Source: Hemibagrus wyckioides (taxonomy: Eukaryota; Chordata; Actinopteri; Siluriformes; Bagridae). Taken from it: DNA of 64,000 nucleotides. Below, piece after piece: positions 47,119 through 57,205 of the stretch (position 1 is its first letter; each line of letters opens with the position of its first letter). The translations under genes and the position numbers were made by a program. The notes under the pieces were generated by a model. It saw only the letters and a list, made by a program, of their open reading frames with translations. It was not told the origin of the DNA and ran no database searches. The DNA lies in NCBI RefSeq assembly GCF_019097595.1, contig NC_080710.1:24980780-25044779 (forward strand), read 5' to 3'.

Positions 47119-47815
47119 TATTTGGTTATGCCATATAGGTTCATCAACAAACCACCAGTCTTCTAACCCTTCCTAAATGAGTTTCTTAATCATTTTATGA
47201 CCATCTCTCACAGGTTATCAGAATCATGATCTTTTCAGCCACTGAAGAAAAACATGTTCGTCATGTCTGACAAGTTGCTGGACATCGATCTCTTTGTCAA
47301 AATATGAAAATCTGAGTTCTATTATCCATTAATAAAATGTCTGGACTATAGGCTTAATGAGAGCAGTGGAGTTGGACAGGTCCAAGGTGGAGGAGCTATC
47401 AGCTACCTCGCACTATTAAGGATCTGCAGAATTTCTACAGACATTTAATCTGAATCTTCAGCTCTGTGGTCACCATATTAACTTCCCTGCTGTGAAGATA
47501 GAAAAAGCCACTCAAGCATTTGAAAACTGAAGAAATTGTTCACTGGTGCTTCCATACTGCACCAATTTAATTTATTAGCTTTTGCTGCCTATAATTGTGG
47601 AAGTTGGTGCTTCAGAGTATGGAGTTGGGACTGTGCTTTGCAAGTGCCAAGGGAATCCTCTCGAAATGCACTCTTGCCTTTTCCTGTACACTCATTAACA
47701 AAATGAACCCTTGGTCATTTTCTTTTTTTTAGAAAGCTGGGCAAATGTAATGCAATGATGATGCAAGAAACTGAGAACTGCGAAGCAATCAAACCTGCAC
47801 TTGAGTTGTAGTGAC
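47119..47815 (+). pseudogene. Ty3/Gypsy pol remnant, downstream part (RT palm to RNase H)
   Basis: Reading resumes with LVMPYRFINKPPVF, the counterpart of the 'LVMPYGLxNAPxVFQ' RT motif. A region where Y-x-DD should stand (47195-47225) is damaged, then LIFSATEEKHVRHV follows. Next are the 'LQNFYRHLI' and AFEN/LF blocks at 47410-47530. IVEVGASEYGVGTVL near 47594 is the RNase H start (usual VDASxxGVGAVLSQ), with its first Asp replaced by Gly. ENCEAIKPALE near 47776 matches the 'RELLAIxxALE' motif. Stops and shifts throughout. Confidence 0.8.
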
Positions 47816-48983
47816 ACTGACATTGACACTAAGGACGCAAAGTTCTGTCGCATCCGTTTGGGATCATTCACCACTATGCTACCAGAGGGCACCCTCTCTC
47901 AAATTCTAAGCATTTTGTCACTCATTTCCTGAAGTGTACAGGAGTAATAACAAGGATTTCATTTTAGTAGTGACTTTAATAATAATTAGAAGAAGAAGAG
48001 GAGGAAGAAGAAAAAACAATAATTATAACGATTCATTGCCAGGACATTTGCATTCACAATCCTTGCATTTTCTTTTAAAGCTCACATAAAGTAAAGTCAG
48101 GATTATAAACCATGCCCAAAACCATTATCCACCCTAATCTACCTGAATCTCACATGTGTTTTGGGATGCCTCTGAAAATACCCTTAATCTCAGGTCTCCC
48201 AAGCCCATTTAGGAGAGCACCCTTTGAATTAAACAGGCTTTCTGAAAATGAGATGTACAATTAAGTATTCTAAAGCCAATTATGATAATGCACAATTCCC
48301 AGTTGTTCTCACCAACTGACTAAGCTCGTTTGATAAGGCGTTAATTAAAGCAGGAGAGAAAAACAAATTACTAGATGTTTCTCATGGGGAAAGTGTAAAT
48401 GCGTCTTAGTTGTCATTTAGGATTTAATGAGAAATGTGCTAAACTTTCAATCCAGTTGGGTTTAGAGTGTGATAAGGTTTTTCAGGACTACAGGAAATGG
48501 ACTAGCATAGTCCATCAGCTACAGCATAGTCTTGTGTTTAGGCTTATGTCTGTGTTTTTGTTTGCCAAATGCCCTAAATGTCAAATTTGAAATGTAACGT
48601 ACCATGTCATCCAAAATATCAATCAATCCACCTGATCTAAGCCTCTCATAGTCAGTTTCCTGTTGATCAAAGATGATTTATGTATTCACAGAGGCTCTGT
48701 AATGTCTAGTTGTGACATGATTTGAGTTGTGACTCAAAATGAGTTGTGATGAGTTGTGACTCCCAGAAGGCTTATGAGTGTCGCATTGTTAATCTGCACC
48801 TGCCGAGCAGACGTATGAATTATTGACTATCAATTGACACATTTATAGATGATTCCATTTAAATCATGTTTATTCAAATCACCAAGATTGTTCGAGATTA
48901 ATTCCATATAATCAATCTATGAAATTAATCCCAAATGATGCAGTAAACTTGATGTGAGAGGATTCTATGAATGTAAAACAAGA

Positions 48984-48985
<2 letters not shown>
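47816..48985. other. Intergenic DNA, no gene seen
   Basis: Single-copy-looking sequence. Positions 48040-48360 are free of repeats and contain several TAATTA/TTAATTAA-type motifs (for example gcgttaattaaagcagg near 48339). No exon is recognised. Confidence 0.5.

Positions 48986-48991
<6 letters not shown>

Positions 48992-49056
<65 letters not shown>
48992..49056. repeat. (AT)n microsatellite
   Basis: About 32 uninterrupted AT dinucleotides, immediately left of a Tc1-like end. Confidence 0.97.
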
Positions 49057-49057
<1 letters not shown>

Positions 49058-49085
49058 CAGGAATATGTGCTCAAATTCAAATATA

Positions 49086-49580
49086 TACACTATATGGCTA
49101 AATCTATATACACACCTGACCATCACACACATATGTGCTTCTGAAAATCCCATTCCAGACTTAGTTCCCATTTGCTGTTATAATAAGCTCCAGTGTTCTG
49201 GGAAGGCTTTCCACTAGGTTTTGGACCGTGGCTTGGGGATTATTTGGCCATTCAGTTACAAGAGCATTATTGAGGTCAGGACTGATGTTAGTTGAGGAGG
49301 TCTGGAGTGCAATCAGTCTTTCAGTTCATCCTAAAGCAATTCAGTGGGGTTTAGGTCAGGGCTCTGTGTCAGAACACTGGAGTTGTTCCGCTCTAACCTT
49401 GGCAATCCATGTCTTTGTGCACGGGGCATTGTCTTAATGGAACAGGTTTGGTCCCCTTAGTTCCAGTGAAGGGAAATAGTAATGCTAGAGCATACAAAGA
49501 CATTCTATACAATTGTGTACTTCCAACATTGCCACCAGTCATACATAACACATTCACAAACAACTGGCCATTAAGTGTAG
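49086..49580 (-). mobile_element. Tc1-like element (family C), decayed, minus orientation
   Basis: The left end is 'acactatatggctaaatcta'. On the minus strand the ESLPRR-like block (gaaggctttccactaggttt), the (S)DLNNAL region and the 'tgtgcacggggcattgtctt' block can be followed, as in the copy at 56236-56700. It carries numerous stops. Confidence 0.75.
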
Positions 49581-50675
49581 TTCTTCCTAAAATTAACTCC
49601 TGGATAAAAAATAAAAAAAAACTTGAAATGAGTATAAAGGTCTAGAAATAGGCTTAATTAATCATAGATTTATTTTCTAGTAAACTCATAATAGTGAAAC
49701 GAGATAGATGCTACTATCTCCAGTATATCTCAATAGATTTCACTTTTTGTTTATTTTGTATGTATCCATTATTATGTTGTATCATTATATATATATAGTT
49801 TTTTTTAACTTATGCTTGAATGAAGTTCATTTAAACATTTATTCCCTTATTTTTTAGCCACCTGAAAGCCAACAATTATGTAACCTTTCAGTTGTGGTGA
49901 TGCTTACAGAAAATTGTATCAGATTAAAAAAAGCTTTATTAACAATGTGAAAAAGAGCTAGAATTAGAAAAACACTCTTTCCGCTATTCCCTGATCAGAT
50001 CATAGTTTGCGTTCACTGAGACCTAGACTAATCACCAGTTTCAGTCTCAGCCCTGGATCACTTTCTGATTCCAGTTTGTATTCTTTCTCCTCAGCCTGCA
50101 GCTTCAGCTTGGTCTTCTGATCGTTGCTTGCAAACTCAGCTCAAATCCCTTCGTCTGAGAATTTCTGCCAATTCATAGCCTCAAGCTGTGGCCCAGGTTC
50201 CCTCTGTAGATCAATATCTGCCATCACAGATCGATTCAGCAGTTCTAGACTCTTCCAAAGGATTTCAAACACAATCAGCTTGTCACTCAAAGCTCTCAGC
50301 TCCAGCTTTGATATCTATGTGACTAAGTCCCTTTAGTGAGGCATGAAAGAAATTGTCCTTGAGGGGAATTTGAATTGCAAAATTCCACCTTTTTTGTTTT
50401 TATGTCCATATAATAATAACACTTTCTCCATTATTAAAGCATGATGGTGTCAATCATAACTGAACAAAAATGAATGTTGAATTTATTACACATGCAATCA
50501 AGGCATTTGAGCATCAAATTGGATGTGATTTTAGGTAGTTTAACATACATTATTCTAGTAAACCTTCATTCTTTGTGCCTATTTTTGGCATATACTTTAT
50601 TCCGGATCCTACAAAGTGGAAATATGATGCATAAAAAATGCTATGCATGGCTGCTTGCCCAGATTTCTGGCATTT
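49581..50675. other. Intergenic DNA, no gene seen
   Basis: A+T-rich single-copy-looking sequence with a short TA run at 49786. No gene or repeat is recognised. Confidence 0.55.
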
Positions 50676-50850
50676 AGCAGATGCCCTTATCCAGAGCGAC
50701 TTACAATTCATCTAATTTTCTGTACGACTGAGGGTTAAGGGCCTTGCTCAAGGGCCCAGCAAAGTGGAAGCTTGGTGGACCTGGGATTGAACTCACAACC
50801 TTCCAATCAGTAATCCAACAGCTTAATCATTAAGATACCATGTCCCAGAT
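50676..50850 (-). mobile_element. SINE with LINE-type and tRNA-type parts
   Basis: The opening 'gcatttagcagatgccctta' followed by 'tccagagcgacttacaa' is a common fish SINE body, then 'agggccttgctcaagggccc', then 'cctgggattgaactcacaac', a B-box-like reverse complement, and 'cttaatcattaagataccat', an A-box-like part. This orientation is minus. Confidence 0.7.
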
Positions 50851-51589
50851 GTTAACATGTAAGTAAAATCACCTTGATCCCATTCCAGTCAAAGAGTAAA
50901 AAATGTAATTCCTACCCAACTGCTGTTTGGGAACTGCTTGTATTTGGGAGTTTTCTGACAGCCTTGATTTCTAAAGTTAAACCTGAAAGCAGCTACATGG
51001 GCATGTGATGCGCCAAGGAAGTAAAGTTTTATCTTCCTGAATGAAATGAATGAAATGAATGAAGCAAAAGTGTACAGTACATTTATATCTGTTGACCAGT
51101 CTAAAAGGTAGGAGGTTAATGGTTTTGTAACTTTGGAGGCCTTTGAAGGTCTGTAATTGGACTTTGTGCCACAATAATAATAAAAGAAACGAATTAAAGG
51201 AACACCACACACACTTTCCTAGGTAGAAGATGTATACAAAAAGTTACAAAACAGGTACTCTATAACTCTATAGCACTCAATAACATTTCAGGTTAGGAAA
51301 GAAACCCTTTTGAACAGCTGAAGAATGCTTTTTTTTTGCACAGACCTTTCACAATTCTGTTCATAGTCCACCAAATTTCCTTCACTTCTGAGATGTAATT
51401 AAACATCATGTAAAAGTGGCCATGATTCCCAGAGCCCTGGAAAATAAATCTGTAGTAAAAGAAAAAGGCTTATAATGTTTCGGAAGGAATTCTCAGCTTT
51501 GGAGGTGTCTGATCTCTTCATTGTTAACTCTGGAGTAGATAATTAATCAGCTCAGCTTCTCTGAGCTCTAATTCTTTATGGTGTAAGTC
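50851..51589. other. Intergenic DNA, no gene seen
   Basis: Unique A+T-rich sequence with 'gaatgaaatgaatgaaatga' near 51040. No gene is recognised. Confidence 0.55.
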
Positions 51590-51898
51590 TCTGACACCTT
51601 TTTATCATAGCACACATTGACTGTTTTTTATCAATTTGTGCTACAGTAGAACTTCTGTGGGATCGAACAAGATGGGCTAGCCTTCACTCCCCATGCATCA
51701 ATGAGACTTGGGCATCCATGACCCTGTCACTGGTTCACTGGGTGTCCTTCCTTGGACTTTGTTTGGTAGACCTGCTGTTTTGGAGATGTTTTGACCCAGT
51801 CATCTATCCATCACAGTTTGGCCCGTATCAAAGTCGCTCAGATCCTTACCCTTGTCCATTTTTCCTGCTTCCAACACATCAACTTTGAGATATGATTG

Positions 51899-51950
<52 letters not shown>

Positions 51951-52025
51951 TCCCACCCCTTAAATATCCCACCCCTTGACAGGCGCAAGTGTAACAAGAT
52001 AATCACAGTTATTTACTTTAGCTGT

Positions 52026-52028
<3 letters not shown>
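51590..52028 (-). mobile_element. Tc1-like element (family A), decayed, copy A6
   Basis: Reverse-complement wording of the N-terminal region is present (atgaccctgtcactggttca, ttggagatgttttgacccag, ccagtcatctatccatcaca), then the 5' leader 'cttccaacacatcaactttg'. An (AAT)n array has grown at 51900-51950 inside the leader, and 'tcccaccccttaaatatccc' is partly repeated. The outer ends are hard to define. Confidence 0.8.
51900..51950. repeat. (AAT)n microsatellite inside a Tc1-like copy
   Basis: Seventeen AAT triplets interrupt the leader of the family A copy. Confidence 0.95.

Positions 52029-52100
<72 letters not shown>
52029..52100. repeat. (GT)n(GA)n compound microsatellite
   Basis: GT run then GA run, starting at the outer edge of the family A copy. 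Positions 52101-52439 hold nothing recognisable. Confidence 0.95.
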
Positions 52101-52104
<4 letters not shown>

Positions 52105-52439
52105 TGCAAAAGTGAGGTCTGAGGTTTTATAGATGTTGTGTGAAATGGCAAAATGAAACAGGGGAAAAAGAAAATGAATGAACAGTGCAATATTGCAGTA
52201 AGATATTTGATTCTCTAAAATGATGAATTTCCCTAAGAGTCATAAATTATATATGAATGATATAACATTTATTTAATATATTCCCATTTCACTGGCACAT
52301 TTTAATAAAATTTTAGATGAGGCCAGGCTCTCCATGAAGTCAAATATATGGTATATTTAGAAGCAGCGAATAAGTTTCCCAGTTTGGGAATCTGTCAGTT
52401 ATTATAATTCTAACAGCATTCATAATAGTTAATATATTT

Positions 52440-52700
52440 ATCTTCTGTAACTGTTTTATCCTGTTCAAGGCCATGGTGGATGTGGAACCTATCCTGGGAA
52501 AACATGCCATGCACACACACTTTTACTGTAACTAATCCACCTGTCTTAATATTGTTAAGTGGTGGAAAGAAACAGGACAACACAGAAGAATCTCAGATGG
52601 ACGTGGAGAGAACATGGCAGTCTCCATACAGACAGTAACCTGGCTTAGACTATGATCAAACTGGAGACCATGTCGCAGTATCTGTGGCTCACAGCAATGT
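52440..52700. mobile_element. L2-like or SINE-type interspersed repeat, decayed
   Basis: The wording gttttatcctgttcaaggcc, gaacctatcctgggaaaaca, cagatggacgtggagagaac, tggagaccatg parallels the element at 8850-9130 but is more diverged. Confidence 0.45.
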
Positions 52701-53164
52701 GAAAACTGCTGAACTAGCAAATCCTTATACCTGAATATCAAAGCAGCTTCTGTCAGTATGAGCTGTCAGGAGAGGCCATGTCTTATGGTCAGTGGTATTT
52801 CATTCATGATGTGAAAGAGAGAAAGAAAATAAATCCCCACGTATTGATTTTTTCCTTCTGCGAAGTACATTTTTGTCATTCATTCATCAGGATCAAATCA
52901 GGATGGAATGATGCAAGACTCGTTATTCACATGAACCGTGATAGGAACTACCAACTAAAATATCTATGAAGGTCAACGAAACATAATATTAGCTTCCTGG
53001 AGTATATTTAGAAAGGATTTGGTGCATCAGAAATCACTTTTGATTCTTAATCTACGTACGTGAATCCCCAATTCATTTTAGCTTTTCTTTTTACGACCCA
53101 TATGCAAGACAAGATATATCATAAATATTTGACTATAAGTACTCTAATGTGTACAATTTTAATG
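52701..53164. other. Intergenic DNA, no gene seen
   Basis: Unique A+T-rich sequence with no recognised feature. Confidence 0.55.
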
Positions 53165-53718
53165 TACACTGATCAGGCATGACATTATGAGCTCTGACAG
53201 GTGAAGTGAATAACACTGATGATCTCCTCATCATGGCACCTGTTAGTGGGTGGGATATATTAGGCAGCAAGTGAACATTTTGTCCTCAAAGTTGATGTGT
53301 TAGAAGCAGGAAAAATGGGCAAGCGTAAGGATTTGAGCGAGTTTGACAAGGACCAAATTGTGATGGCTAGACCACTGGATCAGAGCGTCTCCAAAACTGC
53401 AGCTCTTGTGGGGTGTTCCCGGTCTGCAGTGGTCAGTATCTATCAAAAGTGGCCCAAGGAAGGAACAGTGGTGAACCGGCGACAGGGTCATGGGCAGCCA
53501 AGGCTCACTGATGCACGTGGGGAGAGAAGGCTGTAATGTGTGGTCCGATGCAACAGACGAGCTACTGTTGCTCAAATTGGTGAAGAAGTTAATGCTGGTT
53601 CTGATTGAAAAGTGTCAGAATACACAGTGCATGACGGGTCAGGGCTGCATGATGGCAGCAAAAGGGGGACCAACACAATATTAGGCAGGTGGTCATAATA
53701 TTATGCCTGATTGGTGTA
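53165..53718 (+). mobile_element. Tc1-like element (family A), internally deleted, copy A7
   Basis: The best preserved short copy. Ends 'acactgatcaggcatgacat' and 'ttatgcctgattggtgtat' are an inverted pair. From 53297 the + strand reads [56 protein letters not shown] and QGHGQPRL: a complete paired-like DNA-binding domain, with GQPR in place of the usual GRPR. The frame breaks near 53536, and at 53626-53642 the (E)YTVH segment is joined to the last residues AAKGGPTQY. The DDE domain is missing. Confidence 0.93.
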
Positions 53719-53969
53719 TGATTTTTTTATATATACATAGTACCATCAGGAGTATCATTAATGTACATCTGGAAAGGCTAATTTAAGATACCAGAGTGGC
53801 CCTTAAGGACCAGTTGTATATTTTAAAATGAATTTCAAAGGTACACTATCCACATTCACATTACTATGACTGCAGACTAAAGTTACTAAAGGTCTTTCCT
53901 GTATCTTACCATCTCAGAAGTAAGCAAGGTTACAGCATAGTACTCTTTTTCTGAGTGTAACTAAGCCTC

Positions 53970-53972
<3 letters not shown>

Positions 53973-54008
<36 letters not shown>
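53973..54008. repeat. (ATT)n microsatellite
   Basis: About twelve ATT triplets. The surrounding 53719-54249 contains no other recognised feature apart from a GA run at 54126-54148. Confidence 0.95.
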
Positions 54009-54249
54009 CATGTATCTTTAACCTTTTTAGAGCATCCTTTGGGTTATCCTTATTGGTGTTGTCTAAACGGAGTCAAATGAATTGTCAATGAATGAGAAAG
54101 GAAAGAGAGAGAGACTGGGACATGCAGAGAGAGAGAGAGAGAGAGAGCGAGAGAGTGGGTGTTATGGATTTGTTTGCTGTACAATCCGGAGCCTGAAGCA
54201 AACCGGGATCGCCATCTGTTTCCTCTGAGACTGTGAGTCAAATGTTAGA

Positions 54250-54443
54250 GATCTGAGCTCGCCGCCGGTGACGGTGTGCGCGTTTCCCCGGTTCGGATGC
54301 AGCCCATGTGAGGAGGAGAAAAGTCCAGGTCCGGAAATGACAGAGGGGACATTTAGTGGATTACTCTGGGATGGAGATGGAGGATGTATCAGATATTCCG
54401 CGGGTTTCTAAAACTGATCTGATCTGTTCTTTGTGAGGATTGT

Positions 54444-54481
<38 letters not shown>

Positions 54482-55131
54482 GAATAAACTAAAAAAAAAA
54501 CCCTATAATAAAGAAACGGAGCGTCTCTGCGGTCATCACTGAGGATGCCATGCTGAACGGGAAATGTGCCACTTTTTCACTAAATTGGTGAGACACATTA
54601 CTTTCGGTGTAGTTTATCAGCACTGATAAGCTGTTCACATTTTATGAAAGTTTTTTTGTTTAAATAAAAAAAAATGAAATTAAAGACAAATAATTTTGCA
54701 TAGAATAATCTTTATTGATATATTGTTAGGACTGTAACCATGTTCTTTGCTTAAACTGCATGAATGAATTACTAGTCGTTAAGTGCTGCTGTTGTTGTTA
54801 TTATTATTAGTATTATTATTAAGAAACACGCTACTGCTGAATAAAATGCATTCAGTATAATCTTATGAATGAACGGGGTGCAGTCTGTGAATGGGAGCAG
54901 TAGGACAGAAGTTGCAGACAGGTCGCGGCCTATTCACCGTCTCTTTCCACTCTAATCTGACAGAGATCATTTCCTCCATATCCTTGCACTGACTCTTGAC
55001 ATTGACCACTGCGGACCCAGCTGGAACATCTGCACCAAGTCATTCCCCCCCGCTCCAGAAAACAAAACGCGTTTTTATTATCCGCACACCTCAGCGGACG
55101 GCACATTTGGCCTGGTTGAGCCGCCGTAGAA
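54250..55131 (+). promoter_or_regulatory. Promoter and 5' UTR region of the unidentified downstream gene
   Basis: CpG dinucleotides, rare elsewhere in this window, cluster at 54258-54300 (ctcgccgccggtgacggtgt, gcgcgtttccccggttcg) and again at 54890-55130. Transposons are absent from 54100 to 55680. A (TC)n tract lies at 54447-54480. A GT donor-like 'aaattg|gtgaga' at 54587 could end an upstream non-coding exon. No clear TATA box. The transcription start is not determined. Confidence 0.5.
54447..54480. repeat. (TC)n tract in the promoter-like region
   Basis: Uninterrupted pyrimidine dinucleotide run of about 33 bp on the + strand. Such tracts are frequent in core promoters and 5' UTRs but may be a plain microsatellite. 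Confidence 0.9.
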
Positions 55132-55299
55132 ATGGGAGACAGTATGTCGAAGAGATTAAAGCTGGTGACAGCGTCTGAGTCGGAGATGGAGGAGCGGTCA
55201 TTTCCTAATCCTTTCCCCGACTGGGACCAAGGAGTCCTCACATCTTCATCCTCATCGGCTAACAGCGGCGCCGGAGACACTTTTGATCCAAATGGAAAG
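55132..55299 (+). CDS. First coding exon of an unidentified protein (56 codons)
   Basis: The ATG at 55132 sits in a strong Kozak context (gaaATGg), and a second in-frame ATG follows four codons later. The translation is MGDSMSKRLKLVTASESEME, ERSFPNPFPDWDQGVLTSSS, SSANSGAGDTFDPNGK, then AAG|gtaagt, a consensus donor at phase 0. The peptide has a short basic patch (SKRLKL, a possible nuclear localisation signal), an acidic segment (ESEMEE), a PNPFPDW motif, and a Ser/Gly-rich low-complexity stretch. There is no signal peptide or membrane segment. Such a start fits an intracellular, possibly nuclear, regulator, but I do not recognise the family. Context supports a real exon: a CpG-containing, transposon-free upstream region and good splice signals. 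Downstream exons lie outside the window. Confidence 0.75.
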
Positions 55300-55683
55300 G
55301 TAAGTCATGCTGTGTTTTAACGAAATTTAAGCCGTAATTTGTTGTACAGGTCCCGCCTCCTTGTGCTAGCTAGAAGCTACTTTGGGTTTGGTTCTAAAAA
55401 GCTCCCTACTCCCTATATCGGTGCACTACCTAGGGTATAAAGTAGTGACTTCCACGCCGTATGTTCGTGCACTATTTGTGTGGTAAGGAGGTAATTGGAC
55501 GGCAGCACTCAAAGCTGATAAACATTACCATGAAGTATCTGGTTTATTACTTTATTAAAAGTTTCCACAGTTACTTTCATCTCCTTAGCCTAGTTAGCTT
55601 TCTATTCCTTATTTAGATGCCTACAGGATTTAACTATTTCAACCTGTATGAACTAGTAATAGCATACTATACGTACACGCTAT

Positions 55684-56222
55684 CTACACTGTATTGCCAA
55701 AGGTTTTGGGACACCCCTCCAGATCATTGAATTGTTTTTCTGGGGTTGATCTCGGACCCTTAATTAAAGTGAAAGGAACTGTTAATGCTTCAGCTTCATA
55801 CCAAGACATTCTGGACAATTTCATGCTCCCGACTTTGTGGGAACAGTTTGAGGATGACCCCTTCCTGTTCCAACATGACTGCACAAAGCAAGGTCCATAA
55901 AGACATGGATGAGTGAGTGTGGTGTGGAGGAACTTGACTGGCCTGCACAGAGTCCTGATCTCAACCTGATAGAACACCTCTGGGATGAATTAGAGTGGAG
56001 ACTGCGAGCCAGACCTTCTCGTCCAACATCAGTGCCTGACCTCACAAATGCGCTTCTAGAGGAATGGTCAAAAATTCCCATAAACACACTCCTAAGCCTT
56101 GTGGAAAGCCTTCCCAGAAGAGTTGAAGCTGTTATAGCTGCAAAGGGTGGAACAACTCTATATTACGTTCATGTGCATGTAAAGATGTAAAGACGTTCCA
56201 AAACTTTTGGCAATATAGTGTA
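55684..56222 (+). mobile_element. Tc1-like element (family C), internally deleted, C-terminal half retained
   Basis: Terminal inverted repeats 'acactgtattgccaaaggtt' and 'acttttggcaatatagtgta' are well preserved, with TA flanks. The + strand keeps the C-terminal part of the transposase in a long open frame (from 55909): LDWPAQSPDLNLIEHLWDEL contains the third catalytic acidic residue of the DDE triad (Glu in NLIEHLWD); PTSVPDLTNALLEEWSKIP and ESLPRRVEAVIAAKGG follow. The DNA-binding domain and first catalytic Asp are deleted. The best reference copy of family C here. Confidence 0.93.
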
Positions 56223-56235
56223 AGTTATTCACCTT

Positions 56236-56700
56236 TAATCTATATGACCATCACACTCATGTGCTTGTTGGACATCGCATTCCAGGTAAAGTCCTAATTT
56301 GCTGTTATAATAAGCGTCAAATAAACTCCTGTAATAAACTCTTCTGTGAAGGCTTTCCACTAGATGTTGGGGCGTGACTCTGGGGATTTGTGATCCTGCA
56401 GCTACAAGCGCATTAGTGAGATCAGACACTGATTTTGGGATGGTGAGGAGATCTGGGGTTCAGTCAGTGTGCCAGTTCATCCCAAAGGTGTTCAGTGGGG
56501 TTGAGTCAGAGCTGTGTGTGTGAAGGACACTCAAGATCTAGGTCTCCAACCTTCACAAACCTGGTCTTCATGGAGTTCAGTGGCTTTGTGCACAGGGGCA
56601 TTCTCATGCAGGTACAGATTTGAGCCTTTTAGTTTCAGTGAAGGGAAACTGTAATGATTCAGCATTATTTAGAAATATGGAAAGTGTTGCTTTAGTATGC
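56236..56700 (-). mobile_element. Tc1-like element (family C), decayed, minus orientation
   Basis: It starts 14 bp after the previous copy and faces it. The minus strand gives MSDLTNALVAAGSQIP and ESLHRRV, then wording for the DDE region and the leader 'ttcagtgaagggaaactgta'. The left terminal repeat is poor; the right end is indistinct. Confidence 0.75.
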
Positions 56701-57069
56701 AACAGAACTACTAAGTTACTTCTGGTGCATCCACTTGCCATCAGGACTCACATTAAAATGTTAAATGGAGATCAAGGGGGGTGAATACTATTCAAAAATA
56801 CCCTTAACACTTTATTAGGGACAATTTGTTCTTTAATGCATTTATCCGAGCATTTGGCAGCGGCACAGTTTATACAGTCATGCAGATACAGGTCATGAGC
56901 ATGAATAAACATCTGAATGGAGAACAAAACAGGATCTCGGTGACCTTGAATGTGAAATCGTTGTTGGTGCCAGAGGGGCAGGTTTGAGTATTTCCGAACC
57001 TGCTGATTTTCTGTGATTTCAGTCCCTAAACTTGACACCGAATGGTGTAAAAAGCAAAACCTGTCCGGT

Positions 57070-57205
57070 GACAGATGGGGTCAGAGCACAGGGTCAGCAA
57101 TGATGCAGTATCCCTAGAGCAGAGAGGGTTGAGGGCCTTGCACAAGGGCCCAACAGTGGCAGGCTTGAACCTTAACCTTTCTCCATAACCTTGAGCCACC
57201 CCTGC
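57070..57205 (-). mobile_element. tRNA-derived SINE, minus orientation
   Basis: Reverse complement of the 17041 SINE: 'gatggggtcagagcacaggg', 'gggccttgcacaagggccca', 'cttgaaccttaaccttt', 'accttgagccacccctgccc'. The B box is damaged. Confidence 0.7.

Noticed and set aside
47695..47892. 65-codon minus-strand frame
   Set aside because: It lies over the RNase H end of the Gypsy remnant read on the plus strand and has no domain.
55909..56190. 93-codon plus-strand frame as a host gene
   Set aside because: It is the C-terminal part of a Tc1-like transposase (SPDLNLIEHLWDEL) between preserved inverted repeats.
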